A DNA stretch of 64,000 bases, from the NCBI RefSeq assembly GCF_036226685.1, contig NZ_CP109009.1, positions 2,666,001 to 2,730,000 of the forward strand, in the 5' to 3' direction. The notes under the pieces are model-generated. The model worked only from the letters and a program-made list of their open reading frames with translations, made no database searches and was not told where the DNA came from. This document shows, piece by piece, positions 1-9,920 of the stretch; the stretch's first letter is position 1; each line of letters starts with the position of its first letter. The stretch comes from Streptomyces sp. NBC_00690. GTDB lineage: Bacteria > Actinomycetota > Actinomycetes > Streptomycetales > Streptomycetaceae. Both the position numbers and the translations under genes were made by a program.

Positions 1-352
1 CGAGCACATCGTGGATCATGCCGGTCGCGGTGATGAAGTTGGCCAGGGGCTCGCCATCGGCCCAGCGCTGGATCTGTGCGCGATCGGTGGTCGACTGCGT
101 CTGCCACGCGAAGGAAACGGGGTGGCGCCCGGGTGTGGGACAGCCGATGCGTTCGCAGGAACATCGATAGGAGACGGGATACGCGGCAGGGGCCAGGGGC
201 ATTCCCGCATCGGCGACGGCCAGCAGCAGTTCTTCGCGGGCGGAATCGTCGGGTTCGGTGTCCTTGGCACGTCGGCGCATCCACTGGGGCAGCCGGCTCT
301 CCCAGGAGGGCCTGTTCTCCGTGCCGCTGTAACGACCTTTACCGTCGCCCAT
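1..352 (-). CDS. Bifunctional DNA primase/polymerase-like protein, N-terminal part (runs off left edge)
   Basis: An open frame on the minus strand begins with an ATG at 352 and has no stop before base 1. The visible ~117 residues start MGDGKGRYSGTENRPSWES and continue through an ELLLAVADAG helix to a CERIGCPTPGRHP segment, then WADGEPLANFITATG. The C-x4-C-PTPGRHP segment followed by a W-x10-NFxxATG-like stretch matches the Prim-Pol-like N-terminal domain family that is abundant in Streptomyces. These proteins are usually annotated 'bifunctional DNA primase/polymerase', mostly without proven activity. The catalytic acidic motif lies beyond the edge, so function cannot be judged. Family assignment is moderately sure; partial status is certain. 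Confidence 0.6.
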   Translation of the reverse strand, partial: MGDGKGRYSGTENRPSWESRLPQWMRRRAKDTEPDDSAREELLLAVADAGMPLAPAAYPVSYRCSCERIGCPTPGRHPVSFAWQTQSTTDRAQIQRWADGEPLANFITATGMIHDVL

Positions 353-503
353 CTATCCCCTCACACACCTCACGCTCGCCCCACGTGGTCTCTACCATCG
401 TCCCACCATCCTGCTCTGTGGGTGGCCACAGTTCCCAACCGGGGGTCGGCATCCGGACCGTGAGGAGGCCCGGGCGCCGACCCGATCGGCCGGGGGCTGA
501 TCT

Positions 504-1109
504 TCAGCCGCGGGGTCTCAGGCCGCTGAGCGCGTACTCCACGATGGAGTCGGCGTACTCGTGGGTCAGCGGGAGGGTGCGCAGCAGCCAGCGGTGGGTG
601 AGGGGTCCGATAAAGAGTTCGACGGCGGTACGGGGGTCGAGTCCGGGCCTCAGGGCGCCTGCGGCCTCGGCCGAACGCAGCCGTTGCACATAGAGGCGGA
701 TCGGCGGTTCCAGCAGTTTCTCGACGAACTGGGCGCCGAGAACGGGATCGACGATGCCCTCCGCGGCCAGCGCACGGGTGGGTCCTTCGTAGACCGGGTT
801 GTTCATCTCGTCCACCGTGGCGCGTAGCACGGTTTTGAGGTCGGCTTCGAGATCTCCGGTGTCGGGAAAGTCATAGGACCCGTCGGCCGCCTGGTCCGCG
901 AGATCGAGGAAGGCTTCGAGGAGCACGGCGGCCTTCGACGGCCACCAGCGGTAGATCGTCTGTTTTCCGACCCCGGCGCGGGCCGCGATGCCCTCGATGG
1001 TGGTTCGGCCGTATCCGACCTCGGTGACGAGGGCGAGAGCGGCATCGTAGATGGCTCGGCGGGAGCGTTCGCTACGACGGCTGGAATCAGGCGCCTTGGT
1101 GTCGGTCAT
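504..1109 (-). CDS. TetR/AcrR-family transcriptional regulator
   Basis: A 201-residue one-component repressor. The N-terminal helix-turn-helix (about residues 12-58) shows the TetR hallmarks TTIEGIAARAGVGKQTIYRWW followed by PSKAAVLLEA. The rest is the all-helical ligand/dimerisation domain, with a TetR_C-type tail. I chose ATG at 1109; a TTG at 1118 is in frame but has no better ribosome site. The gene is divergent from the dimethylargininase-like gene, with about 255 bases between the two starts, so it may control itself and that gene. The intergenic DNA contains AGCCGA...TCGGCT half-sites near 1132-1158 that could form an operator, but this is weak. The ligand is unknown. Confidence 0.85.
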   Translation of the reverse strand: MTDTKAPDSSRRSERSRRAIYDAALALVTEVGYGRTTIEGIAARAGVGKQTIYRWWPSKAAVLLEAFLDLADQAADGSYDFPDTGDLEADLKTVLRATVDEMNNPVYEGPTRALAAEGIVDPVLGAQFVEKLLEPPIRLYVQRLRSAEAAGALRPGLDPRTAVELFIGPLTHRWLLRTLPLTHEYADSIVEYALSGLRPRG

Positions 1110-1364
1110 GGCGACCAATCTACAAGAGATAAGCCGAAACGTATCGTCTCGATCGGCTGAATCATCGTACAGCTGATTGTCGAGAACCCGCCGTACCAGG
1201 GGCGGGTCACTTTACGGAGGTTTCTCCATCTGCTCAGGTCGGGCGCGCCGTACAAAACGATGAAGCAGTCGACCAGGTCACAGCGCAATGGCCGATTTGG
1301 CCTCACCATGGCTCCACACGCAGACCGCGTGTACCCCGTCGTACTCGTATGTGAGGAGCCCTCA

Positions 1365-2189
1365 TTGCGCTCATCGCTTCGTGACGCCTCGCCGCGCCGC
1401 TATCTGATGTGCCCACCCACGCACTTCAAGGTGACGTACTCCATCAACCCGTGGATGGACCCGGCGAAGCCCGTCGACCTTCAACTGGCCCTGGCCCAGT
1501 GGGAGGACCTGCGCGACCGCTATCGCGCTCTCGGCCACACCGTCGAGCTGCTGGAGCCGCAGCCCGATCTGCCGGACATGGTCTACGCCGCGAACGGCGC
1601 GACCGTCATCGACGGCCGGGTGCTCGGCGCCCGGTTCGCCCACCGGGAACGGGAGGGCGAGGCCGTGGCCCATCTCGACTGGTTCAGGTCCGCCGGCTAC
1701 ACCAAGATCCATGAACCGCTGCACATCAACGAGGGGGAGGGAGACTTCGCCGTCACCTCGTCCTATGTGCTGGCGGGTCGAGGCTTCCGATCCAGTCCCC
1801 TCTCCCACGACGAGGCACAGGAGTTCTTCGGCCGCCCGGTGATCGGGCTCGATCTGGTCGACCCCCGCTACTACCACCTGGACACGGCCCTGTCCGTACT
1901 GGACGAGGCCGCGGACGAGGTCATGTACTACCCCGAAGCCTTCTCACCGGGCAGCCGATCGGTCCTGGCGCGGCTGTTTCCCGATGCCTTGATCGCACAG
2001 GAGGAGGACGCGGCGGCGCTGGGGCTCAACGCGGTGAGTGACGGGCGACACGTCCTGCTGCCACAAGCGGCGCTCGGGCTCTTCGCGCCGCTCAGGGACC
2101 GGGGCTACGAGCCGATGGGGATGGATCTGGGTGAGCTGCTGAAGGGGGGCGGCAGCGTGAAGTGCTGCACCCAGGAACTGCGTGACTGA
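1365..2189 (+). CDS. Dimethylargininase-like amidinohydrolase (DDAH family)
   Basis: A 274-residue protein of the guanidine-modifying (amidinotransferase/DDAH) fold. It would hydrolyse a guanidine such as N-methylated arginine or arginine to a ureido or amino product in the cytosol. Visible motifs are DMVYAANGA near residue 70 and INEGEGDF near 120 (substrate acidic residues). PRYYHLDT with the catalytic His lies near 172, and KGGGSVKCCTQEL with the nucleophilic Cys near 267, seven residues from the end. Length fits the family (~260-280). I chose TTG at 1365 because GAGGAG sits six bases upstream; ATG at 1308 or earlier would add a tail homologues lack. Exact substrate is not decidable: arginine deiminase-like or ornithine-forming activity remains possible. 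Confidence 0.8.
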   Translation: MRSSLRDASPRRYLMCPPTHFKVTYSINPWMDPAKPVDLQLALAQWEDLRDRYRALGHTVELLEPQPDLPDMVYAANGATVIDGRVLGARFAHREREGEAVAHLDWFRSAGYTKIHEPLHINEGEGDFAVTSSYVLAGRGFRSSPLSHDEAQEFFGRPVIGLDLVDPRYYHLDTALSVLDEAADEVMYYPEAFSPGSRSVLARLFPDALIAQEEDAAALGLNAVSDGRHVLLPQAALGLFAPLRDRGYEPMGMDLGELLKGGGSVKCCTQELRD

Positions 2190-2389
2190 GCAGGATCGCG
2201 ACTGAGCACGGATGGAGGGCCGTCCCGGCTTCCCGGCAGCTGGCCGGGGGCCGGTGCGGTCCACGATCAGGGGCACGGATACGGCCCCGCGCCGATGCGT
2301 AGGGCAGGGGCGGGGCTGAAACCAGTGGCCGATGGCTGGCGGCCTTGCGGTGGCGGGGCGCCATGGCGGCCCCGGCCACCGCGCACCCT

Positions 2390-3394
2390 TCAGGCGTCGG
2401 GGGCAGCCGGTGGCCAGGGCTCGCCCCAGGCCGCGTCACGGGCGGCCCGATACAGCGGACCGTGTCGCTTGGCCACGTTCTCCCGCGCCAGACGCCCTTC
2501 CTCCTCGCAGAGGTCGAGCATCACCAGTCCCTTGCGGATCTGGGGCTTGCGGACGATACGGGCCTTCGCCGGGAGGGGCGGGAAGCGGGTCGCTGCGACG
2601 TAGCTGAACTTCTCGTCCTCGTACGGCAGCGAACCTCCCTTGACCTGGCGGTGCAACGAGGACCGACTGACCCTCGCGGCGAAGTGGCACCAGTCCGAGC
2701 CCGGGACGATGGGGCAATCCGCGCTGTGGGGGCAGGGAGCGGCGACCGTCAGCCCCGCCGCCACCAGCTCCTTTCGCGCGCTGATGATGCGGTCGTAGCC
2801 GTCGGGGGTGCCGGGCTCGACGATCACCACGGCTTGCGCGGTCCGTGCGGCCTCCGCGACAACGGCCGTGCGATCGGACGCCGTCAGTTCATTGAGCACG
2901 TACGACATGGTGACGAGATCGGTGCTCTCCATGGAGATGGCCGCGCTGATGCGCATGCGCTGCCAGTGCGCGTCGTGCAGGGCTGGGACCCCGGACGCCA
3001 CCGCCAACTCCTTCCCCAGGGCAAGTGCGGGCTCGGCCCAGTCGAGGACGGTGGTGAGGGGCGACTTGTCCTGCCATGCCTCCGCCACCGCCCAACTCGC
3101 TGCACCCGTGCCTCCGCCGATGTCGGTGTGGGTCGCCGGCACCCAGTCCGGCGCGGACTCCCGCAGGGCTGCCAGGGCGGAGCGGACGGCCTCGAAGGTG
3201 GCGGGCATCCGATAGGCGGCATAGGCGGCGACGTCCGAGCGGTCCCGGAGGATGGGAGCGTCGGTGGGGGTGACACCGCGATAGTTAGCGATCAGCCGCT
3301 CGACGGCGCGTGCGGCTTGGCTGGGCGGCAGCCCGTCGAGCAGACCGGCCAAGGCGCCGCGCAGGACTTCCGCGGTGGGGGAGGTGGCATTCAC
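2390..3394 (-). CDS. Rsm22-family small-subunit rRNA methyltransferase-like protein
   Basis: A 334-residue SAM-dependent methyltransferase of the Rsm22/METTL17 family, whose members associate with the small ribosomal subunit. The SAM-binding glycine loop THTDIGGGTGAA is near residues 89-99 and SYVLNEL is near 164. A cysteine cluster (C221, C227, C236; CPHSADC...DWCHF) is the metal or iron-sulfur site typical of the family, followed by the conserved SRSSLHRQVKGGSLPYEDEK segment. It starts with GTG at 3394. It stands alone, with a ~660-base non-coding stretch upstream and about 200 bases to the convergent hydrolase gene. Confidence 0.85.
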   Translation of the reverse strand: MNATSPTAEVLRGALAGLLDGLPPSQAARAVERLIANYRGVTPTDAPILRDRSDVAAYAAYRMPATFEAVRSALAALRESAPDWVPATHTDIGGGTGAASWAVAEAWQDKSPLTTVLDWAEPALALGKELAVASGVPALHDAHWQRMRISAAISMESTDLVTMSYVLNELTASDRTAVVAEAARTAQAVVIVEPGTPDGYDRIISARKELVAAGLTVAAPCPHSADCPIVPGSDWCHFAARVSRSSLHRQVKGGSLPYEDEKFSYVAATRFPPLPAKARIVRKPQIRKGLVMLDLCEEEGRLARENVAKRHGPLYRAARDAAWGEPWPPAAPDA

Positions 3395-4055
3395 CGGGTG
3401 ATTCTAGGCGTTTCCCACCGCGCCGCAGGGCCGGCCGGCCGTCCCGCGACCGGGCAGCCGCCCGGCGGGGGTCGGCGATGGGCCACGCTCCCACACGGCT
3501 GGGCACAGCACAGCACAGCACAGGGAAGTGATCCGTCGACGGCCGACCGTCGACGCCGAACAGCTGAACAGCCCCGGCAGACACGCAGACACCGCAGACA
3601 TGACAGACACAGCAGACGCAGCAGACACAGCAGGCCGACCGAATCCACGATCGCCGTGCCCTTCGCTTCCATCCGGGCCCGAACCGAGCGGTACGGAGGG
3701 CCTGTTGCTACGCTGACCGCCGTTGACGCACACGGAACGTGAGCACCATCCATGGGCGTGAGCGGCAGCCTGCGGTGCGAGCGGTGTTTCGGCAGGTGAG
3801 CAGCGGCCCGCAAAGTGAGCAGTGATCTGGCTCGGTGCACACAACCGCACCGAAATGCCGGAGAGCAGGAGAAGAGCACCGCTCCGGGCCGAGAGCGGTG
3901 TCACAGCACCAGCGTCCGAGATCCACTGGCATCACGAGCACGCGAGCAGGACCAGGCAAGGCGAGACCGCCCGCGGATGTGTGCGGTCCCGCCACGGGGT
4001 GAGGCGCCGCACGGGACGGGCGCCCTCGGATGTGAGCATCGCGCTCGGGGGATCC
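3395..4055. other. Long intergenic region with low-complexity CACAG/CAGAC repeats
   Basis: These 661 bases lie between the divergent starts of the Rsm22-like gene and the secreted hypothetical gene. I see no convincing gene; open frames here lack codon bias and ribosome sites. The stretch 3504-3523 is four tandem CACAG units. Bases 3535-3554 form a perfect 8-base inverted repeat (GTCGACGG-CCGA-CCGTCGAC). Bases 3577-3634 are an imperfect array of GCAGACA-like units, noticeably lower in GC than its surroundings. Confidence 0.6.
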
Positions 4056-5429
4056 ATGAGCACACAGGGGCGCAGAAGACGGCGGATCATGCGCATGGCG
4101 CTGGCAGCCGGAGCCGGCGGAACGGCACTGCTCCTCGTCCTGACCATGTGCGGCAGCGACACCGACTCCTCGGCTGCCGACGCCCCCTCCCGCCCCACCA
4201 CCAAGTCCTCCCCCGCACCGGCCGCGCAACTCGCCGTCCCGCCCTCCTACGCCACCGGTCAACGCTGGGAGATCCCGGACGCCTCCCCCGAGCAGGCGCT
4301 CGCCCGGGCGAGCGGACTCCTCGCCCATCTGGAACGGCTGCCGAAGGGCAGGTTCCGGATGCGTACGCTCGATGTGTCGACCGGGCAACCCGGCTGGAGC
4401 GGCCACCCCTGGCAGCCGCCGACGGCCATCGACTCCTCAGTGTCCGACGCACCCGGTGGGGCTGCGGCGGGGCGCTTCCCCCGGCTGCTCTCCGTCGCCC
4501 GTGAGGGACGCGAGTTCTTCGTGGCCTGGTCGTTCGGCAGGACGAGCGGGGACCATCTGACGTCGGACACCTTCGTCGTCCTCGATGTCTACGACGCCCT
4601 GAGCGGCGCCCGGCGCCGGGTCGAACTCCCCTGGTCCGGTGCGCCGACCGTATCGGGCAGTGGTCCGGGGATCCTGATCACCGACGGCCGCACCCGCAAT
4701 GCGGTCGTCGATCCCCTCTCCGGGGAGACGGCCCGGGTCCCCGAGAACGCGCTGGCCCATCCCCGGGGTTGCACCGGCTGTCGTCGGCTCACCGAGGTCC
4801 GCGCAGTGACGGACAAGGGGCTCCTGCTCAGCGGCGAAAGCGGCTTCTGGGTCAAGGGCGGCTGGTACAGCAGGAACGTGGCCCCCTCGGGCGCCGACCC
4901 CGCATCGGGTACGCCGACCTCCGTGGCGCCCGGCCTCCTCCTCGCCAAGTGGCGGCCGGCGAAGAAGCGGAAGGATGCGCGCACCCATGAGATCTGGGCC
5001 GTGCACGACACCGCGACGGGCAAGCCGATCGCGCAGACGCGCTGCCACAAGCCCGCGATCGAGCCCGGCGAGTTTCCGCGCGCCGTGGTGTCGCCGAACG
5101 GCGGGTACCTCGTCGCGGGCCATCTCGCCTTCGATCTGGAGCGCCGCAAGGCGCACTGTTTCGAGCAGTCGGACGGCTCACGGCAACTGCTGTTGGCGAC
5201 CGTCGGCGACACCGGCACGGCCTACGGCGCAACCAGCGCCCGCAGTGTGGCCGATGCGCTGGCGGGCGGTGGCGTACCGGTGCAGTTGGAGGTGCCCCGG
5301 CCAGTGCCCCAGCCGCTGGCTCCGCAGGTGCGGATCCCGCAGTTCGAGGTCGCCGGGGTGGGCGTCTTCAGCTGGACGGACTCGAAGGACCGACTGCATC
5401 TGTTGGGCCACCCCCGCCGCCTGCCCTGA
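4056..5429 (+). CDS. Secreted or membrane-anchored hypothetical protein, possible beta-propeller
   Basis: A 457-residue protein of unknown function. The N terminus has a basic run (GRRRRRIMRMA) followed by a hydrophobic segment LAAGAGGTALLLVLTMC. This is either a lipoprotein signal with an atypical LTMC box (Met at -1) or an uncleaved anchor; export is likely. After a Ser/Thr/Pro-rich linker (about 35-60) the body has repeated beta-strand-like patches ending in GxxY/W and conserved Cys pairs such as RGCTGCRRL, reminiscent of propeller-type proteins. ATG 4056 was chosen for its GGGGGA ribosome site and the signal sequence; longer open frame upstream runs through repeats. It is convergent with the efflux pump gene. 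Confidence 0.65.
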   Translation: MSTQGRRRRRIMRMALAAGAGGTALLLVLTMCGSDTDSSAADAPSRPTTKSSPAPAAQLAVPPSYATGQRWEIPDASPEQALARASGLLAHLERLPKGRFRMRTLDVSTGQPGWSGHPWQPPTAIDSSVSDAPGGAAAGRFPRLLSVAREGREFFVAWSFGRTSGDHLTSDTFVVLDVYDALSGARRRVELPWSGAPTVSGSGPGILITDGRTRNAVVDPLSGETARVPENALAHPRGCTGCRRLTEVRAVTDKGLLLSGESGFWVKGGWYSRNVAPSGADPASGTPTSVAPGLLLAKWRPAKKRKDARTHEIWAVHDTATGKPIAQTRCHKPAIEPGEFPRAVVSPNGGYLVAGHLAFDLERRKAHCFEQSDGSRQLLLATVGDTGTAYGATSARSVADALAGGGVPVQLEVPRPVPQPLAPQVRIPQFEVAGVGVFSWTDSKDRLHLLGHPRRLP

Positions 5430-5498
5430 ATCCCGCACCTCGCACCCGCACCAACCGAGGCCAGCCCAGCCGGGTGCACCCGCTCATGATCAGTACAT

Positions 5499-6917
5499 CT
5501 AGACCGTGGCGCCCTCGCGCGGACGCCAGGGCCTGCACAGCACCAGGAAGCAGGCCACCGCCGCCAGCGCACAGGCCAACTGCACCACGGCCATCGGTAC
5601 GGCCGTCGCCTCCCCTGCGATGCCGACCAGGGGTGAGGCGACCGCCCCGATCAGGAAGGAACACGTACCGAGGAGCGCGGAGGCCGAGCCTGCCGCGTGG
5701 GGGGTGCGGCTGAGCGCCAAGGCGTTGGTGTTGGGCATCACGAGCCCCATCGCCGCCATCAGGACGAAGAGCCCCGCCGACACCGCGAACAGACCGACCT
5801 CGCCGAAGACTCCTGAGGTGAGGAGCAGCAGTGCCACCGCCGCCAGGGTGATCATGGCAAGCCCGGCCCCCAGCGCCTTGTCCAGGCTGACGCGTCCCAC
5901 CAGCAGTCGGCCGTTGATCTGCCCCAGCACGATCAGACCGATGGAGTTCAGGCCGAACAGCAGGCTGAACGTCTGCGGGGAGGCGCCGTAGATCTCCTGC
6001 ACCACGAAAGGCGAGGCCGAGATGTAGGCGAAGAGGACGGCGAAGGCGAGTCCGCCCGTGAGCATGTAGCCGGCGAAGACACGGTCGGCGAGGAGTCCGC
6101 GCATGGTGCGCAGGGCCTGGCCGACACCGCCGCTGTGCCGTCGCTCGGGCGCGAGGGTCTCCGGCAGCCACTTCAGGACCACCACCGTCAGCAGCACACC
6201 GACGCCGGTGAGGACGACGAAGATCCCGCGCCAGTCGGTGAAGCGGAGCACCTGGCTGCCGATCACCGGCGCGATGATCGGTGCCACGCCCGAGACGAGC
6301 ATCAGGGTGGAGAAGAAACGGGCCATCTCCACTCCGTCGTACAGATCGCGGACCACCGCCCGTGCGATGACGATCCCCGCCGCACCGGCGAGGCCCTGGA
6401 GCAACCGGAAGGCGATCAGCAGTTCAGCGGAGGGTGCAAAGGCGCAGATGGCGGTGGCGAGGATGTAGACGAGCATTCCGATGAGCAGCGGGCGGCGGCG
6501 CCCCCACTTGTCGCTCATGGGTCCGACGACGAGTTGTCCCAGCGCCATGCCGGCCAGACAGGCGGTCAGGGTGAGCTGCACGGTCGAGGCGGGTGCGGAC
6601 AGGGAGTCCGTGACGGCGGGGAGCGCCGGGAGGTACATGTCCATGGAGAGGGGCGGCAGCGCGGTGAGGCCGCCGAGGACGAGAGTGACGACGAGTCCTG
6701 CGCGCCGTGCCACCGTACGGGGATCGCCGGTCCCCGCACGCTCGACGGGCGCGGGGGCTTCGGTGTCGACGGGTGTGGGCGAGGTCACCGCGGCCATCGC
6801 GGCGGTCGCTCCGGTCGCTTCGGTCGCGGCGGTCGTCGTCCGGGGGGCCGACGGCGTTCGCGCGCTGGGTATGTTCCCTTCCGTACCGCCCTGGCCGCTG
6901 TCCGGCTTCGGCATCAC
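5499..6917 (-). CDS. Bcr/CflA-family multidrug efflux MFS transporter
   Basis: A 472-residue, 12-segment proton-coupled exporter of the DHA1 (Bcr/CflA) branch. About 70 residues of Ala/Thr-rich cytosolic tail precede TM1 (VVTLVLGGLTALPPLSMDMYLPALP), which carries the D-M-Y-LPA signature of this subfamily. The loop 2-3 motif GPMSDKWGRRRPLL is canonical for MFS. ATG-ATG at 6917 is preceded by GGAGATGTG. Bcr/CflA members export bicyclomycin, chloramphenicol or sulfonamides, or L-cysteine; the substrate here is unknown. The gene has its own promoter region opposite the 3' end of the PhoD gene. Confidence 0.88.
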   Translation of the reverse strand: MMPKPDSGQGGTEGNIPSARTPSAPRTTTAATEATGATAAMAAVTSPTPVDTEAPAPVERAGTGDPRTVARRAGLVVTLVLGGLTALPPLSMDMYLPALPAVTDSLSAPASTVQLTLTACLAGMALGQLVVGPMSDKWGRRRPLLIGMLVYILATAICAFAPSAELLIAFRLLQGLAGAAGIVIARAVVRDLYDGVEMARFFSTLMLVSGVAPIIAPVIGSQVLRFTDWRGIFVVLTGVGVLLTVVVLKWLPETLAPERRHSGGVGQALRTMRGLLADRVFAGYMLTGGLAFAVLFAYISASPFVVQEIYGASPQTFSLLFGLNSIGLIVLGQINGRLLVGRVSLDKALGAGLAMITLAAVALLLLTSGVFGEVGLFAVSAGLFVLMAAMGLVMPNTNALALSRTPHAAGSASALLGTCSFLIGAVASPLVGIAGEATAVPMAVVQLACALAAVACFLVLCRPWRPREGATV

Positions 6918-7025
6918 ATCTCCATATCGTTGAATCCTTACCTATGCTCTCAGCTCCGCAGGATTGGTTGGCACCTGTCTGCAAGGGTCGGTGCTTCGCA
7001 CCCGACTCCTCGGAATGTGTGGACT

Positions 7026-8660
7026 TCATACGCGTCGCAGCCCGGGAGATCGGGCCTCGCTGATGAAGGAGGCGGCCGTCGTCATCGGTGCGGTCGGGGT
7101 GGTGACCGCCGTGACGGTCCGGAAGTCCGCACGCATCCGGTCCTCGTCGAGCGTGACGACCGTGTAGCCACGGTGGCCGTCGTAGTGGCGCAGATGGGGG
7201 TTGGCGGTGGTGAGTGCGGTCCAGTTCGGGGGCCGAGCGGTGCCGTTGCCTCCGCTGCTGATGGAGGTGGTGACGATTTCGGTGCCGAGCGTGCGGGAGT
7301 CGGGGTCGTCCCAGTCGGCCTTGAGGTCGAAGCCGTACGACACATGGACGTCGCCGCTCAGCACCAGCAGACGGTCGATGCCGGCAGCCTCCGCTCCGGC
7401 GAGGACCCGGCTCCGTGAGGCGGGGTAGCCGTCCCAGGCGTCCATGCTCACGGTGTGCGGCGGCACCGGGCTGCGCCATCGTCGGGCGAAGGTGACCTGC
7501 TGGGCCAGGACGTGCCAGCGGGCGCGGGAGGTGCGCCAGCCGTCGAGGAGCCAGCGTTCCTGCGCGGCACCGGTGAGGGTGCGCGCGGGGTCCTCGGACT
7601 GCGGGCCCGGGGGGTGCCACCCGTCGCCGTACGCCTGCGCCGAGCGGTACTGGCGCGTGTCGAGGACGTCGAACTGCGCGAGCCGCCCGAAGCGCACCCT
7701 GCGGTAGAGCCGCATGTCGGGCCCGCGGGGGCGCTGGGGCAGCCGCAGCGGCTGGTGCTCCCAGTAGGCGCGGTAGGCGGACGCCCGGCGCAGGAGGAAC
7801 TCCTCCGTCGGCTGGGTGTGACCCGGTTGGTCGCCCGCGTAGTTGTTCTCCGTCTCATGGTCGTCCCAGGTGAGGACGAAGGGATGCGCGGCATGGGCCG
7901 CCTTGAGGTCCGGATCGCTCTTGTAGAGGCCGTAGCGCAGCCGGTAGTCCTCCAGGGTGAGGGTCTCGCGGTCGAAGTGGGCGGGCAGCGGCCCTCCGGT
8001 GAGACGGCGGGCGCCGCCGACGGGGCTCACGGGGTGCTCGTACAGGTAGTCGCCGAGGTGGAAGACGACGGCGAGTTCCTCGTCGGCGAGATGCCGGTAC
8101 GGGGTGAAGTACCCGTGGTGGTACGCCTGGCAGGAGACGGCCGCGAACCGCAGCGCGGCCACCCGGGACGACGGCGCGGGTGCGGTGCGGGTGCGGCCGG
8201 TGGCACTGATCCACCGCCCGGCGCGAAAGCGGTAGTAGTACGTGCGGTCCTCAACGAGCCCGTTCACCTCGCAGTGGACGCTGTGGTGCAGTTCGGGATG
8301 GGACACCGCGGTGCCACGGCGGACGATCCGGGTGAAGCGGGGGTCGTGCGCGATCTCCCAGCGCAGCCGTACCCGGCGGAACGGCATTCCGCCGTCGGGT
8401 TCGTAGGGGAACGGCGCAAGTCGGGTCCACAGCAGTACGGAGCCCGGCAGCGGCTCCCCGGACGCGATGCCCAGGGTGAAGGGGTCATCGGTGATGCGCC
8501 GGGCGTCGAGTTCGGCGGCGTGCGCCGTACCGGGCAGTCCCACGCCGAAGGCGAGTGCCACCGCGGCCGTGGTGTGGTTGAGCAGACGGCGACGGGTCAT
8601 GTGGCGGGCCGCGCTGCGCAGTTCAGCCGACTGCGCGGTGTGGGACGGACGGGCGGTCAT
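7026..8660 (-). CDS. phoD: PhoD-family alkaline phosphatase/phosphodiesterase, Tat-exported
   Basis: A 544-residue extracellular metallophosphatase. The N terminus has a twin-arginine signal (MTRRRLLN, hydrophobic stretch, GTAHA cleavage site) preceded by ~20 residues also found in streptomycete PhoD homologues, so I start at ATG 8660; ATG 8600 or 8705 are alternatives. The PhoD N-terminal domain ([22 protein letters not shown]) precedes the catalytic domain. Visible metal ligands are [33 protein letters not shown] and [14 protein letters not shown]. Family members release phosphate from diesters and monoesters and use Ca and Fe. In streptomycetes they are often PhoP-controlled, but I did not find a clear PHO box. 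Divergent from the SDR gene by 43 bases. Confidence 0.9.
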   Translation of the reverse strand: MTARPSHTAQSAELRSAARHMTRRRLLNHTTAAVALAFGVGLPGTAHAAELDARRITDDPFTLGIASGEPLPGSVLLWTRLAPFPYEPDGGMPFRRVRLRWEIAHDPRFTRIVRRGTAVSHPELHHSVHCEVNGLVEDRTYYYRFRAGRWISATGRTRTAPAPSSRVAALRFAAVSCQAYHHGYFTPYRHLADEELAVVFHLGDYLYEHPVSPVGGARRLTGGPLPAHFDRETLTLEDYRLRYGLYKSDPDLKAAHAAHPFVLTWDDHETENNYAGDQPGHTQPTEEFLLRRASAYRAYWEHQPLRLPQRPRGPDMRLYRRVRFGRLAQFDVLDTRQYRSAQAYGDGWHPPGPQSEDPARTLTGAAQERWLLDGWRTSRARWHVLAQQVTFARRWRSPVPPHTVSMDAWDGYPASRSRVLAGAEAAGIDRLLVLSGDVHVSYGFDLKADWDDPDSRTLGTEIVTTSISSGGNGTARPPNWTALTTANPHLRHYDGHRGYTVVTLDEDRMRADFRTVTAVTTPTAPMTTAASFISEARSPGLRRV

Positions 8661-8703
8661 ACCGGGCGCGCCGAGGGCTGCCACGGGGCTACGCTGCGCG
8701 CCC

Positions 8704-9459
8704 ATGACGGATCAATCGCGGGTCGCAGTGGTGACGGGTGCGGGGTCGGGCATCGGTCGGAGTGTCGCGTTGGCGCTGGCAGGGGCGGGTTGGCGGGTGG
8801 CGCTGGCCGGGCGCAGGCCCGGGCCGTTGGCGGAGACGGCGTCGTTGACGAACGGGCAGCTGCGCTGCGTCCCCACTGATGTGACGTCACCCGCCGATGT
8901 GACCACGCTTTTCGAGGAGGTCCATCGGCATTGGGGCCGTGTCGACCTGCTGTTCAACAATGCGGGTGTGTTCGGTCCCGGCGGTGGGGTGCGGTTCGAG
9001 AACCTCTCGCCCGAGGATTGGCGGGCGGTGGTGGACGTCAATCTGACCGGGGCTTTCCTCTGCGCCCAGGCCGCGTTCCGGTTGATGCGGGACCAGTCCC
9101 CGCGCGGGGGACGCATCATCAACAACGGCTCCCTCTCGGCTCAGGTGCCCCGCCCGCACTCGGCCCCGTACACGGCGACGAAGCACGCGATCACCGGGCT
9201 GACGAAGTCGATCTCGTTGGACGGTCGGGCGTACGGGATCGCCTGCGGGCAGATCGACATCGGCAATGCCGCGACCGAGATGACCGCTCCGATGGCCCAG
9301 GGGGTGGTGCAGGCGAACGGGTCGCGTGCCGCCGAGCCGCTGATGGATGTGGCGGACGTGGCGCGGACGGTGTTGCACATGGCCGAGTTGCCGTTGGAGG
9401 CGAATGTGCAGTTCGTGACGGTGATGGCAACGGGGATGCCCTTCATCGGGCGGGGCTGA
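8704..9459 (+). CDS. Short-chain dehydrogenase/reductase (classical SDR)
   Basis: A 251-residue NAD(P)-dependent oxidoreductase. [10 protein letters not shown] near residue 12 is the cofactor-binding loop and [12 protein letters not shown] near 85 is the NNAG motif. The catalytic Ser is in [10 protein letters not shown] and Tyr/Lys are in [11 protein letters not shown] near 155-160. Substrate unknown; the family covers alcohols, ketones and sugars. The ATG lies within five bases of possible upstream start codons of the divergent PhoD gene, so the two promoters must overlap the 5' ends of the coding regions. No ribosome site is visible. Confidence 0.88.
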   Translation: MTDQSRVAVVTGAGSGIGRSVALALAGAGWRVALAGRRPGPLAETASLTNGQLRCVPTDVTSPADVTTLFEEVHRHWGRVDLLFNNAGVFGPGGGVRFENLSPEDWRAVVDVNLTGAFLCAQAAFRLMRDQSPRGGRIINNGSLSAQVPRPHSAPYTATKHAITGLTKSISLDGRAYGIACGQIDIGNAATEMTAPMAQGVVQANGSRAAEPLMDVADVARTVLHMAELPLEANVQFVTVMATGMPFIGRG

Positions 9460-9920
9460 GGGGCTGTTCCGTCATCCACGGTGGCCCGCCAGGGGCAACG
9501 CGACAGTCCTTCGATCGCCTCTGGCAGCGGAGTCGGCCGGGCGTGGTGCACCCACAATCGGCCGCCTGGACGCGTCGTACCGTGTGGAGCTTCGACCGCG
9601 GGGCGTCGATCGATGCGGATCCCGCTCCGTCCGATGGGGCCGTGCCCTTGACCGCTTGCGAAGGTCCGCGGCCCGGGGACCTGCCCCGGAGCCGATGACC
9701 CGTGTCACTGGCTGCTGCCTGGACCGATGCGGCCGAATCGGGGACGGTGTCCGGCCGGGCGCCTCCGGCTGGTCAACGCCCAGCGCCCGTACCTCGTTCG
9801 TCGTGTTCGACCCTTCGCCCGTGCACCGAAAACAACCACAGGAAAAGCACATTGTGGCGAGGCTCGGCCAACGCACCCGGGAACGCTGCCGACAGGGCGT
9901 CGGCATGGGACGCTGGTGCC
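9460..9920. other. Intergenic stretch with no supported gene
   Basis: About 460 bases between the SDR gene and the MazG-like remnant. Several frames are open by chance at this GC content, but none shows a recognisable family, codon bias or ribosome site. I see no convincing RNA or regulatory motif. Confidence 0.5.

Noticed and set aside
1260..1364. Longer N terminus for the dimethylargininase-like protein
   Set aside because: The extra 35 residues lack family similarity, whereas TTG 1365 has a well-spaced GAGGAG.
2345..3742. 465-residue plus-strand open frame opposite the Rsm22-like gene
   Set aside because: It is the antisense of a gene with clear SAM and cysteine motifs and shows no family resemblance.
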